Part shown: one piece after another, positions 31,046 through 40,425 of the stretch
Layout of the letters: each line of letters starts with the position of its first letter
How positions within the stretch are numbered: the first letter of the stretch is position 1
From: Pseudooceanicola sp.
GTDB taxonomy: Bacteria; Pseudomonadota; Alphaproteobacteria; Rhodobacterales; Rhodobacteraceae
Assembly: GCF_029213205.1 (NCBI RefSeq)
Contig: NZ_JARGNH010000008.1
Span: 66,046 to 130,045, forward strand
Length of the DNA stretch: 64,000 nt
Direction: 5' to 3'
Notes under the pieces: model-generated
The model's database searches: none
The model's input: the letters and a program-made list of their open reading frames with translations, nothing else
What the model was told of the DNA's origin: nothing
Translations under genes and position numbers: made by a program

Positions 31046-31870
31046 TCAATACACACCGCCCTTGTCCACGCGTTGCGAGAATTCGGTCTCGCCGCCCGCC
31101 GCCAGGGTCGTGGCCTGCGCCACCCAGCCATCGCGGCTGACCCGGCCTTTGAAGCCCTTGAGATTCTGATCGACCCAAGCCACCTCATCCGCGCCCCAGG
31201 CGGCCACCTGATCGAAATGGTAGATGCCAAGCTCGTTCAGCAGGATTTCCAGCTTCGGCCCGACGCCCTTGATCCGTTTCAGATCATCCGCCACACCGTC
31301 GCGCGCCGCGCTCAGCGCTTGGGGTTTCCGTCCCGCCTCGCCTGCATCGCTGGCAGAAGCCGCAGCCGGCTTCGCCTCAGCGGGTTCTTCTGCCGTCTCA
31401 GCGGGCTCTTCTGCCGCGTCCTCCCAGGCCTTGTCGCCCTCGGGCGCGTCATAGGCCGCGGCGCTGGTGGCGGCGGTCGACATGCCCTCTTGCGCCTCGT
31501 CATATTCGGCGGTGGCGCCATCGGCTGGCACGATTCCGGCGGCGCGGCTTGACGTCGCCCCGGTCGCCGCATCACTTGCCTCCGGCGCGGGTGCGGCAGT
31601 TGCAGTCGGCGCTGGTGCGGCAACCGGAGCAGCCATCGCACCTGGCGACATCCCCCCGGTTTGAGATCCTGCCGAGTCCTGTGACCGCTGCGAAGCGCAA
31701 AAGAATCGGATCAGCAGCAAGGCAACGGCACAGCCCACCAGCGCAGCGATCACCAGGGCGACCAGAATCCAGACAGCTGGACGCATCGCGCTGTAGGCAA
31801 CGATCGCCACAACCACGCCGATGATCCAGCAAATCGCCGAACACCGTCCTTCTTTTGTCTGCAAGTCCAT
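31046..31870 (-). CDS. Membrane-anchored helix-hairpin-helix protein, paralog of the NuoE C-terminus
   Basis: 274 residues in three parts: two N-terminal transmembrane segments (about 12-55); a long Ala/Pro/Glu-rich linker (about 65-185); and a C-terminal helix-hairpin-helix module beginning [20 protein letters not shown]. By hand alignment 62 of its last 84 residues match the C-terminal module of the neighbouring NuoE. The KGVGPK hairpin is a DNA-binding signature in other proteins, but here it may mediate protein contacts. Confidence 0.8.
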   Translation of the reverse strand: MDLQTKEGRCSAICWIIGVVVAIVAYSAMRPAVWILVALVIAALVGCAVALLLIRFFCASQRSQDSAGSQTGGMSPGAMAAPVAAPAPTATAAPAPEASDAATGATSSRAAGIVPADGATAEYDEAQEGMSTAATSAAAYDAPEGDKAWEDAAEEPAETAEEPAEAKPAAASASDAGEAGRKPQALSAARDGVADDLKRIKGVGPKLEILLNELGIYHFDQVAAWGADEVAWVDQNLKGFKGRVSRDGWVAQATTLAAGGETEFSQRVDKGGVY

Positions 31871-31910
31871 AGTCTCGCCTCCCCTCAGCGATCACATCGT
31901 CGGTTTGGTA

Positions 31911-32993
31911 CTATTCGTAGACGTCACCCTTTTTGACCCGTGCTGAAAACGCGGTCTCGCCGCCCTTTGCTAGAATCTTGGCCTGATCCACCCAGGTGTC
32001 ACGGCTGACCCGGCCCTTGAAGCCCTTGAGGTTCTCATCGACCCAGGCCACCTCGTCCGGGCCCCAGGCCGCGATCTGATCGAAGTGGAAAAAGCCCATC
32101 GAATTCAGCAAATCCTGCAATTTCGGCCCGACGCCCTTGATCTGTTTCAGATCATCCGGATGGTCATCGCGCGCCGCTTTCAGCCCTTCCGGCTGGCGGC
32201 CTACGGCATCCTCGGCAGTCGGCGCGGTGGTCGCGGCCGGAGCGACCTGTTCCTCGGCCTCAGCCGTCGCCGCCTTGCCTGCGCCACCGGTCCGCCAGGG
32301 GGTCAACAGCGGCACCTCGGTGCCATCAATCCGCTTGACGGTGTCGCCCAGATCGACCGCCCGTTGAGCCGAGGCGTTGTATTGCTTGCGCCCGCTTTCG
32401 TAATCCTTGAGGCTGGTCAGCCCCGACAAAGGTTCGGCCGCAAAACGGCCATTCTGCGGCCCCGGCACCGGCACCTTGCCCGCGGCCAGCTCGTCCAGGA
32501 TTTCGACCAGCCGCGCGGCGGTCAGATCCTCGTAATAATCCTTGCCGATCTGCGCCATCGGCGCGTTCGAACAGGCGCCGAGGCATTCGACCTCTTCCCA
32601 GGAGAACTTGCCATCCGCCGACAGCGTATGCGCCTTGTCCGCGATCTTTTCGCGGCAAACCCCGATCAGGTCCTCGGCACCGCAGATCATGCAGGACAGG
32701 GTCCCGCAGATCTGAATATGCGCGACCGAACCAACCGGTTGCAGCTGGAACATGAAGTAGAAGGTCGCCACTTCCAGCGCCCGGATATAGGCCATGCCCA
32801 GCATGTCAGCGATCTGTTCGATCGCCGGGCGGCTGAGCCAGCCCTCTTGTTCCTGCGCGCGCCAGAGCAGCGGAATGATGGCGCTGGCCTGACGGCCTTC
32901 GGGGTATTTGGTGATCTGCGCCTCGGCCCATGCCAGATTGGCGGGCGTGAAAGCAAAGCTTTCGGGCTGATCGTGGTAGAGGCGTCGCAACAT
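31911..32993 (-). CDS. nuoE: NADH-quinone oxidoreductase subunit E with C-terminal HhH extension
   Basis: A peripheral subunit with a [2Fe-2S] thioredoxin-like domain (about 1-175); cluster ligands are in [10 protein letters not shown] and [10 protein letters not shown]. 360 residues, about twice E. coli NuoE (166). The extra part is an Ala-rich linker and a helix-hairpin-helix module at 276-360 ([20 protein letters not shown]). A paralog of that module is encoded by the next gene. Extended NuoE proteins are known from Rhodobacter; their function is not. Confidence 0.95.
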   Translation of the reverse strand: MLRRLYHDQPESFAFTPANLAWAEAQITKYPEGRQASAIIPLLWRAQEQEGWLSRPAIEQIADMLGMAYIRALEVATFYFMFQLQPVGSVAHIQICGTLSCMICGAEDLIGVCREKIADKAHTLSADGKFSWEEVECLGACSNAPMAQIGKDYYEDLTAARLVEILDELAAGKVPVPGPQNGRFAAEPLSGLTSLKDYESGRKQYNASAQRAVDLGDTVKRIDGTEVPLLTPWRTGGAGKAATAEAEEQVAPAATTAPTAEDAVGRQPEGLKAARDDHPDDLKQIKGVGPKLQDLLNSMGFFHFDQIAAWGPDEVAWVDENLKGFKGRVSRDTWVDQAKILAKGGETAFSARVKKGDVYE

Positions 32994-33038
32994 GGTTCGA
33001 ACGATCCTTTAATTCACCCTTGAGTCACCGGGTGCCGC

Positions 33039-33326
33039 TTAGGCGCAGGCGCCTGTGGTCAGGCGGACACCACCGCCCTCTGTCGGTTCGGCCGCGCCGG
33101 CAGCCATACGAAATTGTCCCATCTGAATGGTCTGTTCGCGGGTCATCCCGGTTTGCAACTCGACCGCCAGATATTCGCGCTCGGTGCGCATCTCACAGCC
33201 GACCGAGGCCACCGCCGCGTCATAGAGCGCCGCTGTTTCAGGCCCGACCCCCTGCGGCGCCATCGCGCAGGCACCGGTCAGACCCAGCACCGCGGTTGCC
33301 GTCGCAAAGCGCATCAAGTTGCTCAT
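33039..33326 (-). CDS. Predicted lipoprotein between nuoD and nuoE
   Basis: 95 residues. Signal peptide MSNLMRFATATAVLGLTGAC ends in a lipobox (LTGAC). A good ribosome site GGAGG lies 6 bases before the ATG at 33326. One more Cys is in VGCEMRTE and one lies at the end (TTGACA). No recognisable domain. This is the third lipoprotein-like accessory gene of the operon. Confidence 0.75.
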   Translation of the reverse strand: MSNLMRFATATAVLGLTGACAMAPQGVGPETAALYDAAVASVGCEMRTEREYLAVELQTGMTREQTIQMGQFRMAAGAAEPTEGGGVRLTTGACA

Positions 33327-33397
33327 TCGGGTCCTCCGATCACGCCGGCCCGGCCGAGGCGGCACCGGTGTCGTTGCGGTTGCGGCATGACCAGGCA

Positions 33398-34621
33398 TCA
33401 GCGATCAATCTCCCCGAACACCACATCCAAGGTGCCGATGATCGCCGCCACATCGGCCAGTTGGTGGCCGCCTGCAACATAATCCATCGCCTGCAGATGC
33501 GGGAACCCCGGCGCGCGCAGCTTGGCCCGGTAGGGCTTGTTCGAGCCGTCGCTGACCAGGAACACGCCGAATTCGCCCTTCGGCGCTTCGACGGCGACAT
33601 AAACTTCGCCTTCGGGCACGTGGAAACCCTCGGTGTACAGCTTGAAGTGATGGATCAGCGCCTCCATCGAGGTCTTCATCTCGCCGCGTTTCGGCGGGGT
33701 GATCTTGCCCCGGGCCAGAATATCGCCCTGGCCTTCGGGTGCGCGCAGCTTTTCAATCGCCTGCAGGATGATGCTGGTCGATTGACGCATCTCCTCCATC
33801 CGGCAGAGGTAGCGGTCATAGCAATCGCCATTCTTGCCGACGGGGATCTGGAAATCGAATTCGTCATAGCATTCATAGGGTTGCGCACGGCGCAGGTCCC
33901 AGGCCAGGCCCGATCCGCGCACCATGACGCCGGAAAAGGCCCAGTTTTGAATGTCTTCTTCGCTCACCACCCCGATATCGCAATTGCGCTGTTTGAAGAT
34001 CCGGTTTTCGGTCAGCAGCGCGTCGATATCATCCAGCCGTTTCGGAAAGCGTTTGGCCCAGGTTTCGATATCGTCAAGCAATTCGGGCGGCAAATCCTGA
34101 TGCACCCCGCCGGGGCGGAAATAGGCGGCGTGCAGGCGCGCGCCACAGGCCCGTTCGTAAAAGATCATCAGATCTTCGCGTTCCTCAAACCCCCAGAGCG
34201 GCGGCGTCAGCGCCCCGACATCCATCGCCTGGGTGGTCACGTTCAGCAGGTGGTTCAGGATCCGCCCGATCTCGCAGAACAGCACCCGGATCAGCGAGGC
34301 GCGACGCGGCACCTCGACCCCGGTCAGTTTTTCGATGGCCAGACACCAGGCATGTTCCTGATTCATCGGCGCGACGTAATCCAGCCGGTCAAAATACGGC
34401 AGGTTCTGCAGATAGGTCCGGCTTTCCATCAACTTCTCGGTGCCACGGTGCAGCAGGCCGATATGCGGATCTGCCCGCTCGACAATCTCGCCGTCGAGCT
34501 CAAGCACCATCCGCAAAACCCCGTGCGCCGCAGGGTGTTGCGGGCCGAAGTTGATGTTGAAGTTACGGATTTTCTGTTCGCCGGTCTCGATGTCGGCAAA
34601 GCCTTTGGAGCCGTCCATCAT
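33398..34621 (-). CDS. nuoD: NADH-quinone oxidoreductase subunit D
   Basis: The 49-kDa-type subunit lining the quinone site, 407 residues, related to the large subunit of NiFe hydrogenases. Conserved quinone-site region [15 protein letters not shown] near the N-terminus and [11 protein letters not shown]. Begins [10 protein letters not shown]; its start overlaps the stop of the small membrane-protein gene upstream. Confidence 0.97.
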   Translation of the reverse strand: MMDGSKGFADIETGEQKIRNFNINFGPQHPAAHGVLRMVLELDGEIVERADPHIGLLHRGTEKLMESRTYLQNLPYFDRLDYVAPMNQEHAWCLAIEKLTGVEVPRRASLIRVLFCEIGRILNHLLNVTTQAMDVGALTPPLWGFEEREDLMIFYERACGARLHAAYFRPGGVHQDLPPELLDDIETWAKRFPKRLDDIDALLTENRIFKQRNCDIGVVSEEDIQNWAFSGVMVRGSGLAWDLRRAQPYECYDEFDFQIPVGKNGDCYDRYLCRMEEMRQSTSIILQAIEKLRAPEGQGDILARGKITPPKRGEMKTSMEALIHHFKLYTEGFHVPEGEVYVAVEAPKGEFGVFLVSDGSNKPYRAKLRAPGFPHLQAMDYVAGGHQLADVAAIIGTLDVVFGEIDR

Positions 34622-34791
34622 TGGTCAATCCCCGGAATCTTGATTTTGTCACGAAACGCCATCACCCAGAGCAGCACAAAGATGCCAAAGGGGATGATTG
34701 CGATCAGCGCCGCCCATTGCGGCAACCGGAACTGCGGCACCAGAAACCACATCGGCACCACAAAGAGAACGGCAAAGAAGATATACATCAT
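34618..34791 (-). CDS. Small (57-residue) membrane protein between nuoC and nuoD
   Basis: Begins [20 protein letters not shown] and continues through a second hydrophobic stretch ([20 protein letters not shown]) to a charged end [10 protein letters not shown]. That gives two transmembrane helices with a short loop. Its TGA overlaps the nuoD start, and its start overlaps the stop of the preceding small gene, so it is translationally coupled on both sides. Function unknown. Confidence 0.8.
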   Translation of the reverse strand: MMYIFFAVLFVVPMWFLVPQFRLPQWAALIAIIPFGIFVLLWVMAFRDKIKIPGIDQ

Positions 34792-34997
34792 TGCGCAATC
34801 CCAATGCTACGTGAACCAGAGCCCACTTTGTAGTCGAACCTCAGACCGCGGAAACCAAAGCAAAAATACCGTCGCAATGAACCGATGGCCACTTCGTAAA
34901 CTTCGGATTTTTTTTTAAAAACCTCAGAGACAGTGACGCCCAGACCAAGTGCCGCGAGCACAGCTTGAACGAGATCGAAACTCAACCACTCGATCAT
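34788..34997 (-). CDS. Low-GC orphan small gene between nuoC and nuoD
   Basis: 69 residues, [20 protein letters not shown] then [21 protein letters not shown]. One amphipathic or membrane helix comes first, then a basic, aromatic-rich tail. The ATG overlaps the nuoC stop (ATGA) and the TGA overlaps the next start, which argues for real translation. GC is about 49% over 34801-34980 by hand count. The coding strand has 5 T followed by 9 A at 34910-34923 (Val-Phe-Lys-Lys-Lys codons). No family recognised. Confidence 0.6.
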   Translation of the reverse strand: MIEWLSFDLVQAVLAALGLGVTVSEVFKKKSEVYEVAIGSLRRYFCFGFRGLRFDYKVGSGSRSIGIAQ

Positions 34998-35620
34998 TTC
35001 GCTGACTCCCTTTTGTCATCGCCCTTTTTCTCATCGCCCGGCAGGATGTATTCCGCCCCTTCCCAGGGCGACATGAAATCGAACTGACGGTATTCCTGCA
35101 CCAGGCTCACCGGCTCATAGACCACCCGCTTGGCGGCCTCGTCATAGCGCACTTCGGTATAGCCGGAGGTCGGGAAATCCTTGCGCAGCGGATGGCCGCG
35201 AAAGCCGTAATCGGTGAGGATACGCCGCAAATCCGGGTGGCCGGAAAAGATGATCCCGAACATGTCAAAGACTTCGCGTTCGAACCAATTGGCCGACGGG
35301 TGAACCGAGGTGATCGACGGCGCCATCTCATCCTCGCGCAGGCTGACCCGCAGGCGGATGCGCTGATTCTGATACATCGACAGGAAGTGATAGATCACAT
35401 CAAACCGCTTGGCCCGGTCCGGGTAATCAACCCCGGTGATATCGACCAGGGTCGAGAATTTGCAACTGCTGTCGGCACGCAGGAAATCGACCAGGCCAAC
35501 GATATTGGCCGGGGCGACATCCACCGTCAGCTCACCACGGGACACCGCCCAGCCAAGCACGCAATCCGCGCGCTTCAGCTCGATATGGGTGCCGAGTTCT
35601 TCGAGTGCTTCGCTCATCAC
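34994..35620 (-). CDS. nuoC: NADH-quinone oxidoreductase subunit C
   Basis: The 30-kDa-type subunit, 208 residues, separate from NuoD as in most alphaproteobacteria. The family signature region is [18 protein letters not shown] followed by [14 protein letters not shown]. The acidic/Lys C-terminus ([14 protein letters not shown]) is typical. Confidence 0.97.
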   Translation of the reverse strand: MMSEALEELGTHIELKRADCVLGWAVSRGELTVDVAPANIVGLVDFLRADSSCKFSTLVDITGVDYPDRAKRFDVIYHFLSMYQNQRIRLRVSLREDEMAPSITSVHPSANWFEREVFDMFGIIFSGHPDLRRILTDYGFRGHPLRKDFPTSGYTEVRYDEAAKRVVYEPVSLVQEYRQFDFMSPWEGAEYILPGDEKKGDDKRESAK

Positions 35621-35632
35621 GATCCCCTGCCC

Positions 35633-36169
35633 CTAGCGGGCGATTGTCCCGGTGCGCCGGATTTTGCGCGCCAGCTGCATGATACCATAGAGCAGCGCCT
35701 CAGCGGTCGGCGGGCAGCCCGGTACATAGATGTCGACCGGCACGATCCGGTCACAGCCGCGCACCACCGAATAGCTGTAATGGTAATAGCCGCCGCCGTT
35801 GGCGCAGGATCCCATCGAGATCACATAGCGCGGCTCCGGCATCTGGTCATAGACCTTGCGCAGCGCCGGGGCCATCTTGTTGGTCAGGGTGCCGGCGACG
35901 ATCATCACGTCGGACTGGCGTGGGCTGGCGCGCGGTGCGATGCCAAAACGTTCGGCGTCATAGCGTGGCATCGAGGTGTGCATCATCTCGACCGCGCAGC
36001 AGGCCAGGCCAAAGGTCATCCAATGCAGGCTGCCGGTGCGGGCCCAGTTGATGATGTCCTCGGACGAGGACAACAAGAATCCCTTGTCCTGCAACTCACG
36101 ATTCAGGTTCTGGGTGGCGACCTCTTTGTCGGCGCCTGCGGTGTTGGTGCCGGTTTGCACCCCGGTCAT
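35633..36169 (-). CDS. nuoB: NADH-quinone oxidoreductase subunit B
   Basis: The PSST-type subunit carrying cluster N2, the last before quinone. Ligands: [17 protein letters not shown] and [11 protein letters not shown] set the start at 36169 (MTGVQTG, 178 residues), where ATGA overlaps the nuoA stop; an ATG at 36175 is an alternative. Confidence 0.96.
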   Translation of the reverse strand: MTGVQTGTNTAGADKEVATQNLNRELQDKGFLLSSSEDIINWARTGSLHWMTFGLACCAVEMMHTSMPRYDAERFGIAPRASPRQSDVMIVAGTLTNKMAPALRKVYDQMPEPRYVISMGSCANGGGYYHYSYSVVRGCDRIVPVDIYVPGCPPTAEALLYGIMQLARKIRRTGTIAR

Positions 36170-36531
36170 TGCCATTCCAGCGCCCCCTTCTTCCATTCGT
36201 AGGCAAAGCCGATGGTCAGCACCCCGAGGAACACCATCATCGACCAGAACCCGGCCATGCTGACATCCTTGAACGCCACCGCCCAGGGGAACAGCATGGC
36301 GATTTCCAGATCGAAAATGATGAACAGGATCGACACCAGGTAGAACCGCACATCGAATTTCATCCGCGCATCGTCAAAGGCGTTGAACCCGCACTCGTAG
36401 GCAGACACCTTTTCCGGGTCGGGATTGCGCACGGCGACGACAATCGCGGCAAGGATCAGAACCAGCCCCAACCCGATCGCGACGGCCAGAAAAACGAGAA
36501 TGGGGAGGTACTCCCGCAGCATCTCTTCCAA
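36166..36531 (-). CDS. nuoA: NADH-quinone oxidoreductase subunit A
   Basis: A three-helix membrane subunit near the quinone site, 121 residues if translation starts at TTG 36531. That codon has the best ribosome site in the area (AAGGAG, 6 bases away) and gives the N-terminus [14 protein letters not shown], matching the Paracoccus length. ATG 36522 would be three residues shorter. Conserved loop: [19 protein letters not shown]. First gene of the operon. Confidence 0.95.
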   Translation of the reverse strand: MEEMLREYLPILVFLAVAIGLGLVLILAAIVVAVRNPDPEKVSAYECGFNAFDDARMKFDVRFYLVSILFIIFDLEIAMLFPWAVAFKDVSMAGFWSMMVFLGVLTIGFAYEWKKGALEWQ

Positions 36532-36586
36532 GGTCGGCTCCTTTGCTTGCGCGGCCGGGCAATTGGGCCCGCGATGCCTTTGTCTG

Positions 36587-36615
36587 GGTTTACTCCCGCC
36601 CCTTGGCAGGGTCAA
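36587..36615 (-). promoter_or_regulatory. Probable nuo operon promoter
   Basis: On the minus strand: -35 TTGACC (36615-36610), 17-base spacer, -10 TAAACC (36592-36587). This would give a leader of about 50 bases before the nuoA TTG at 36531. It is the best promoter-like pair in the 290-base gap. Confidence 0.55.
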
Positions 36616-36640
36616 CCAATCCCGGGTCATTTCGCTGCGC

Positions 36641-36678
36641 TGAAAAAGCACGCCGCCGGATTGCCATATCCGACGGCG
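36641..36678 (-). terminator. Intrinsic terminator of the VWA gene
   Basis: Hairpin CGCCG-c-CGGAT / ATCCG-a-CGGCG (36651-36678, one mismatch, 6-base loop), followed on the minus strand by GTGCTTTTTC. It lies 144 bases after the VWA stop and just before the nuo promoter, so it insulates the nuo operon. Confidence 0.65.
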
Positions 36679-36821
36679 ATTCGGGCTCCCGCAGCGGCAA
36701 TATTCACCGCTGCAAATGGCTTGCCCGCCATAAGCCTGGGAACGGACAGCGTCCTACCCCGGTGGGTTTTTGGCGGTGGGCGGGCGTGACGATGCGCGCC
36801 CGCAACAGGGCCTGGCCGATG

Positions 36822-38495
36822 TTAGTCCAGTGTCACCTCTGCCCTCTCACCGGCAATCACCTCAATCGTGGTTTCCTTGACAACATCGCTGTCCTTGTAG
36901 GTGGCATGGGCCAGGTATTTGCCCGCGGCCAATGTCCACTGATGCGCCTCGCCATAGGCGGATTGCACCCGTTTCTGCTTGCCGTTGATGTCCTTTTTTG
37001 CCTCGAACAATTGCACCCGATAGGCGCCCGGTGTCGCCAACGCCAGCACCCCGGCATTCATCACCACCTGCAGTTCCACCCGCTTGCCGGCCTCAACCTT
37101 GAATGGCGGGCTGGTGACCTCGGCGGTGCCGAGCTTGGCGAAAAGCACATAGTCCCCGACCGGCATGTCAAAGGCGCGCGACCCATAGACCGAGTGGATG
37201 TTCTTGCGCCGGCCCTTGAGATCGACCTCAGCACTTTGCACGATAAAGCGGACATCGTTGTTTTCCACCGCCGGACCGCCCTCGGCATAGAGCGCTTTCG
37301 GATAGACCACGCCAGCCCCGACAATCAATTCGCGAGCTTCGCGCGCCCCGGCCTTCAGCATGAGGGTCTCGGTTGCCTCGGCCCCGGCATGAGTCGCCAG
37401 GATCCGCAATTCACCTGCCGGCATGTAAAACGCGCTCTGGCCGTAACCGTTGGCGCGTTTGCCACCGGAAAACACCTGTACCCGCACAGCCTTGTTCGGC
37501 TCAGTGGCATCAGGCGCGGTTTTCGGGGTGACGGTGATATGGCCGACGTTCAGCACCACATGGCTTTCGGTCAGCTCGTTCGCGGCGACATGCACCGGCA
37601 GCACCAGGTCGATGACCTGGGCAAAGCTCACCTTTACCGCGTAATCGCCTGCGGGCAATTTCGCATCAAGCCCGGCACCATAGCTGTTCTTGATCCGGTC
37701 GCCGCTGGGCTGGCCATCGGCGCCTGCGGCATAAATCTGCCAGCGCGCGCGCTCGTCGACCTCACTCAGATCCGGTCCGTCTTCGGAGAGGGCCGCGCTG
37801 ATATGCAAGGTGACCGCCAGATCCTCGGGTTCCGGCGCCGCGGCGGGTTCCGGGGCGGGCGCCGGGGCTGGATCGGCCACCGCGACCACGGTTTCGGTCA
37901 ATGCCGCGCTCAACTGTCCAGCATCGCTGGCCTGAAAATAGCTGCCGCCGGTTTCTTCGGCCAGACAGGCCACCTGCGCGCCCTCGGCATCGGTCAGACC
38001 AAAGCCAACCACATGGGCGGTGAAATTGACGCCGAGTCGCTCCAGCTCGCGCCCCAGGGCGCAGGGATCGGCGTCACAGGTTTCCAACCCGTCGGTCACC
38101 AGGATGACGGTGGATTTGCTTTCGGTGTATTTCAGGGTCTCGGCGGCCAGACGCACCGCGTCGGTCAGCGGCGTCTTGCCCTTGGGGCTGATCCCCTTGG
38201 CGAAATCACCGATCGCCGCGCCGGTGCCCTTGGCGGCCGGAACCGCCACTTCGATATCGGCGCAATCGCCCTTGCTGCGGTGACCATAGACGATCAGGCC
38301 AAGCTCGCTCTCCGCGGGCACCGCGCCCAGCACATCGCCGAGCACCGCGTGGGCGATTTCAATCTTCGACTTACCCTCGATCTGGCCCCACATCGACCCC
38401 GATCCATCGAGCACGATCATCGACCGGTTTTCGGCCAAGCCGGGCAGTGCCAAAATAAGCCAAGCCAGCATCGCAAATATCATTCTGACAAACAT
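36822..38495 (-). CDS. Secreted von Willebrand factor A domain protein with four C-terminal repeats
   Basis: 557 residues with a signal peptide (FVRMIFAMLAWLILALPGLA) and a VWA domain at about 25-205. The MIDAS residues are in VLDGSGSM, KTPLTDA and VTDGLETC. A Pro/Ala-rich linker (PAPAPAPEPAAAPEPED) follows, then about four degenerate beta-type repeats of 70-80 residues sharing a SYG/GYG/VYG/AYG element and a PAGDY-like turn. Start at 38495 because GGAGG lies 8 bases upstream. Ligand unknown. Confidence 0.85.
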   Translation of the reverse strand: MFVRMIFAMLAWLILALPGLAENRSMIVLDGSGSMWGQIEGKSKIEIAHAVLGDVLGAVPAESELGLIVYGHRSKGDCADIEVAVPAAKGTGAAIGDFAKGISPKGKTPLTDAVRLAAETLKYTESKSTVILVTDGLETCDADPCALGRELERLGVNFTAHVVGFGLTDAEGAQVACLAEETGGSYFQASDAGQLSAALTETVVAVADPAPAPAPEPAAAPEPEDLAVTLHISAALSEDGPDLSEVDERARWQIYAAGADGQPSGDRIKNSYGAGLDAKLPAGDYAVKVSFAQVIDLVLPVHVAANELTESHVVLNVGHITVTPKTAPDATEPNKAVRVQVFSGGKRANGYGQSAFYMPAGELRILATHAGAEATETLMLKAGAREARELIVGAGVVYPKALYAEGGPAVENNDVRFIVQSAEVDLKGRRKNIHSVYGSRAFDMPVGDYVLFAKLGTAEVTSPPFKVEAGKRVELQVVMNAGVLALATPGAYRVQLFEAKKDINGKQKRVQSAYGEAHQWTLAAGKYLAHATYKDSDVVKETTIEVIAGERAEVTLD

Positions 38496-38629
38496 CAAAC
38501 CATCCTCCAAAATGCAATTGGTGGCACGATAGTCCGGTTTTTAACATTCGTGAATGCTGGAATACCTGCGCTTTGCTCAGCTCCGCCAGCTTGGCTTGCG
38601 GTTTTCAAAGAACCCACCAATCCCCGAGA

Positions 38630-40288
38630 TCAGCCCGGATCACGCCAGCGATTGACGATCGGATAGCGCCGGTCCAGCCAGAACGCACGTTTGGTCAGCC
38701 GGGTGCCCGGCGCCGATTGAAAGCGTTTGTATTCGCTGATGTAGAGCAGATGCTGCACCCGCGCCGCATCGGCCGGGTCAAAGCCGGCCGCGATGCAATC
38801 GGCAACCGAGCCGTCGAGATCGACCAGGATATTCAGGATCGCATCGAGCACCGGATAATCCGGCAGGCTGTCGCTGTCCTTTTGATCGTCCCGCAATTCG
38901 GCCGAGGGCGGCTTGGTGATGATCCGGTCGGGGATCACCTCGCCCTCTGGGCCCATCATCCAGTCACGATGATTGGCATTGCGCCAGCGGCATTGTTCGA
39001 ACACCCGGGTCTTGTAGAGATCCTTGATCGGGTTATAGCCGCCCGCCATATCGCCATAAATCGTCGCGTAGCCGACTGCGACCTCGGATTTGTTGCCGGT
39101 GGTCAGCAGCATTTCGCCGAATTTATTGGACATCGCCATCAACAACAGCCCGCGCAACCGCGACTGGATGTTTTCCTCGGTCACATCCGGCGCGGTGCCC
39201 GCGAACAGCGGCGCCAGCGTCTTGGTGATTGCCTGCCGCCCCTCGGCGATCGGCACGAAATCATAGCGGCAGCCCAGGTTCTCGGCGACCGCCTTGGCGT
39301 CCTCCAGTGAATGTTCCGAGGTATATTCCGAAGGCAACATCACACACCGGACATTCTCAGCCCCCAGCGCATCCACCGCGATGGTGGCGACGATGGCGGA
39401 ATCGATGCCCCCGGACAGGCCCAGCAGCACCTTGCCGAATCCGGACTTGGCGCAATAATCGCGCAGGCTTTCGACCATCGCGCGATAATCGCTTTCCCAG
39501 TCATCCGGCATATGCGCCTTGTCGCCGGGCAGGATGCGCCAGCCCTCGGAGCCGCGCTCAAGATCGACATGGTGCAACATCTCGTCGAACATCGGCAGGT
39601 GAAAGGCCATCTCGCCGCCCGGGTTCAACCCGAAGGAGCCGCCGTCGAACACCTGATCGTCCTGACCGCCGACCATGTTGAGATAGATCGCCGGCAGCCC
39701 GGTTTCGACCACCCGTGCCACCATGTGGTTGTAGCGGGTGTCCATCTTGCCGCGATAATAGGGGCTGCCATTCGGCACCAGCAGGAATTCCGCCCCGGTT
39801 TCGGCCAGGGTCTCGGCCACTTCCGAATGCCAGGCATCCTCGCAGATCGGGCTGCCGATGCGGGTGTCGCCGATCGCGTAGGGCCCGCCCAGCGGTCCGC
39901 TGGCGTAGAGGCGCACCTCGTCGAAAACCGTCTCATTCGGCAGGTTGTGTTTCAGCACCCGGTGGACCACCCGGCCGCCGCTGCAGATGTGATAGGCGTT
40001 ATACAGATTCGCCCCCTCGATCCAGGGGCCGCCAATTGCCAGCGCCGGGCCATCGGCACAGTCCACCGCCAGCGCCTCGATCGCCGCGATCGCCGCCTGG
40101 TGGAACACCGGTTTCTCCACCAGATCCTGGGTGTTGTAGCCGGTCGCAAACATCTCGGTGAAGGCGACAAGGTCGGCTCCCGCCGCCTTGCCCGCCGCCC
40201 AGGCCGCGCGTGCCTTGGCGATATTGCCCGCAATGTCGCCCACCACCGGGTTCAACTGCGCCAGCGTGATCCGGAACCTGTCAGCCAT
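38630..40288 (-). CDS. nadE: Glutamine-dependent NAD+ synthetase
   Basis: Amidates nicotinic acid adenine dinucleotide to NAD+. 552 residues: an N-terminal nitrilase-type glutaminase domain (catalytic Cys in PICEDAWHSE, Glu in FTEMF, Lys in LKHNLPN) and a C-terminal synthetase with the PP-loop LSGGIDSA. Having both domains means it can use glutamine. Begins MADRFRITLAQLNP. Confidence 0.96.
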   Translation of the reverse strand: MADRFRITLAQLNPVVGDIAGNIAKARAAWAAGKAAGADLVAFTEMFATGYNTQDLVEKPVFHQAAIAAIEALAVDCADGPALAIGGPWIEGANLYNAYHICSGGRVVHRVLKHNLPNETVFDEVRLYASGPLGGPYAIGDTRIGSPICEDAWHSEVAETLAETGAEFLLVPNGSPYYRGKMDTRYNHMVARVVETGLPAIYLNMVGGQDDQVFDGGSFGLNPGGEMAFHLPMFDEMLHHVDLERGSEGWRILPGDKAHMPDDWESDYRAMVESLRDYCAKSGFGKVLLGLSGGIDSAIVATIAVDALGAENVRCVMLPSEYTSEHSLEDAKAVAENLGCRYDFVPIAEGRQAITKTLAPLFAGTAPDVTEENIQSRLRGLLLMAMSNKFGEMLLTTGNKSEVAVGYATIYGDMAGGYNPIKDLYKTRVFEQCRWRNANHRDWMMGPEGEVIPDRIITKPPSAELRDDQKDSDSLPDYPVLDAILNILVDLDGSVADCIAAGFDPADAARVQHLLYISEYKRFQSAPGTRLTKRAFWLDRRYPIVNRWRDPG

Positions 40289-40425
40289 TGCCCTGCCTCA
40301 TCCATTCTGCCCCGCGTCATAACTTCACCACGGCGCGAGGGAAAGCCGATTTGCCGGAAAGGCGTTGTAAGGTGCATCCCTGTCATTTACGGTTTCGACA
40401 CCGCGCTGGCGGGCAGGTTTCGGGG

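Larger units (their letters stand above)
36532..36821. other. Intergenic region, nuoA / VWA gene
   Basis: 290 bases, no gene. Contains the nuo promoter, the terminator above, and a second hairpin GCAGCGG / CCGCTGC (36691-36713). Confidence 0.7.

Noticed and set aside
33020-34918. 632-residue plus-strand frame across nuoD
   Set aside because: Antisense shadow of nuoD and its neighbours; high-GC codon bias keeps such frames open throughout the window.
34900-34930. A definite programmed frameshift at the T5A9 run
   Set aside because: Both shifted frames end within a few dozen codons without a recognisable product; kept only as a possibility.
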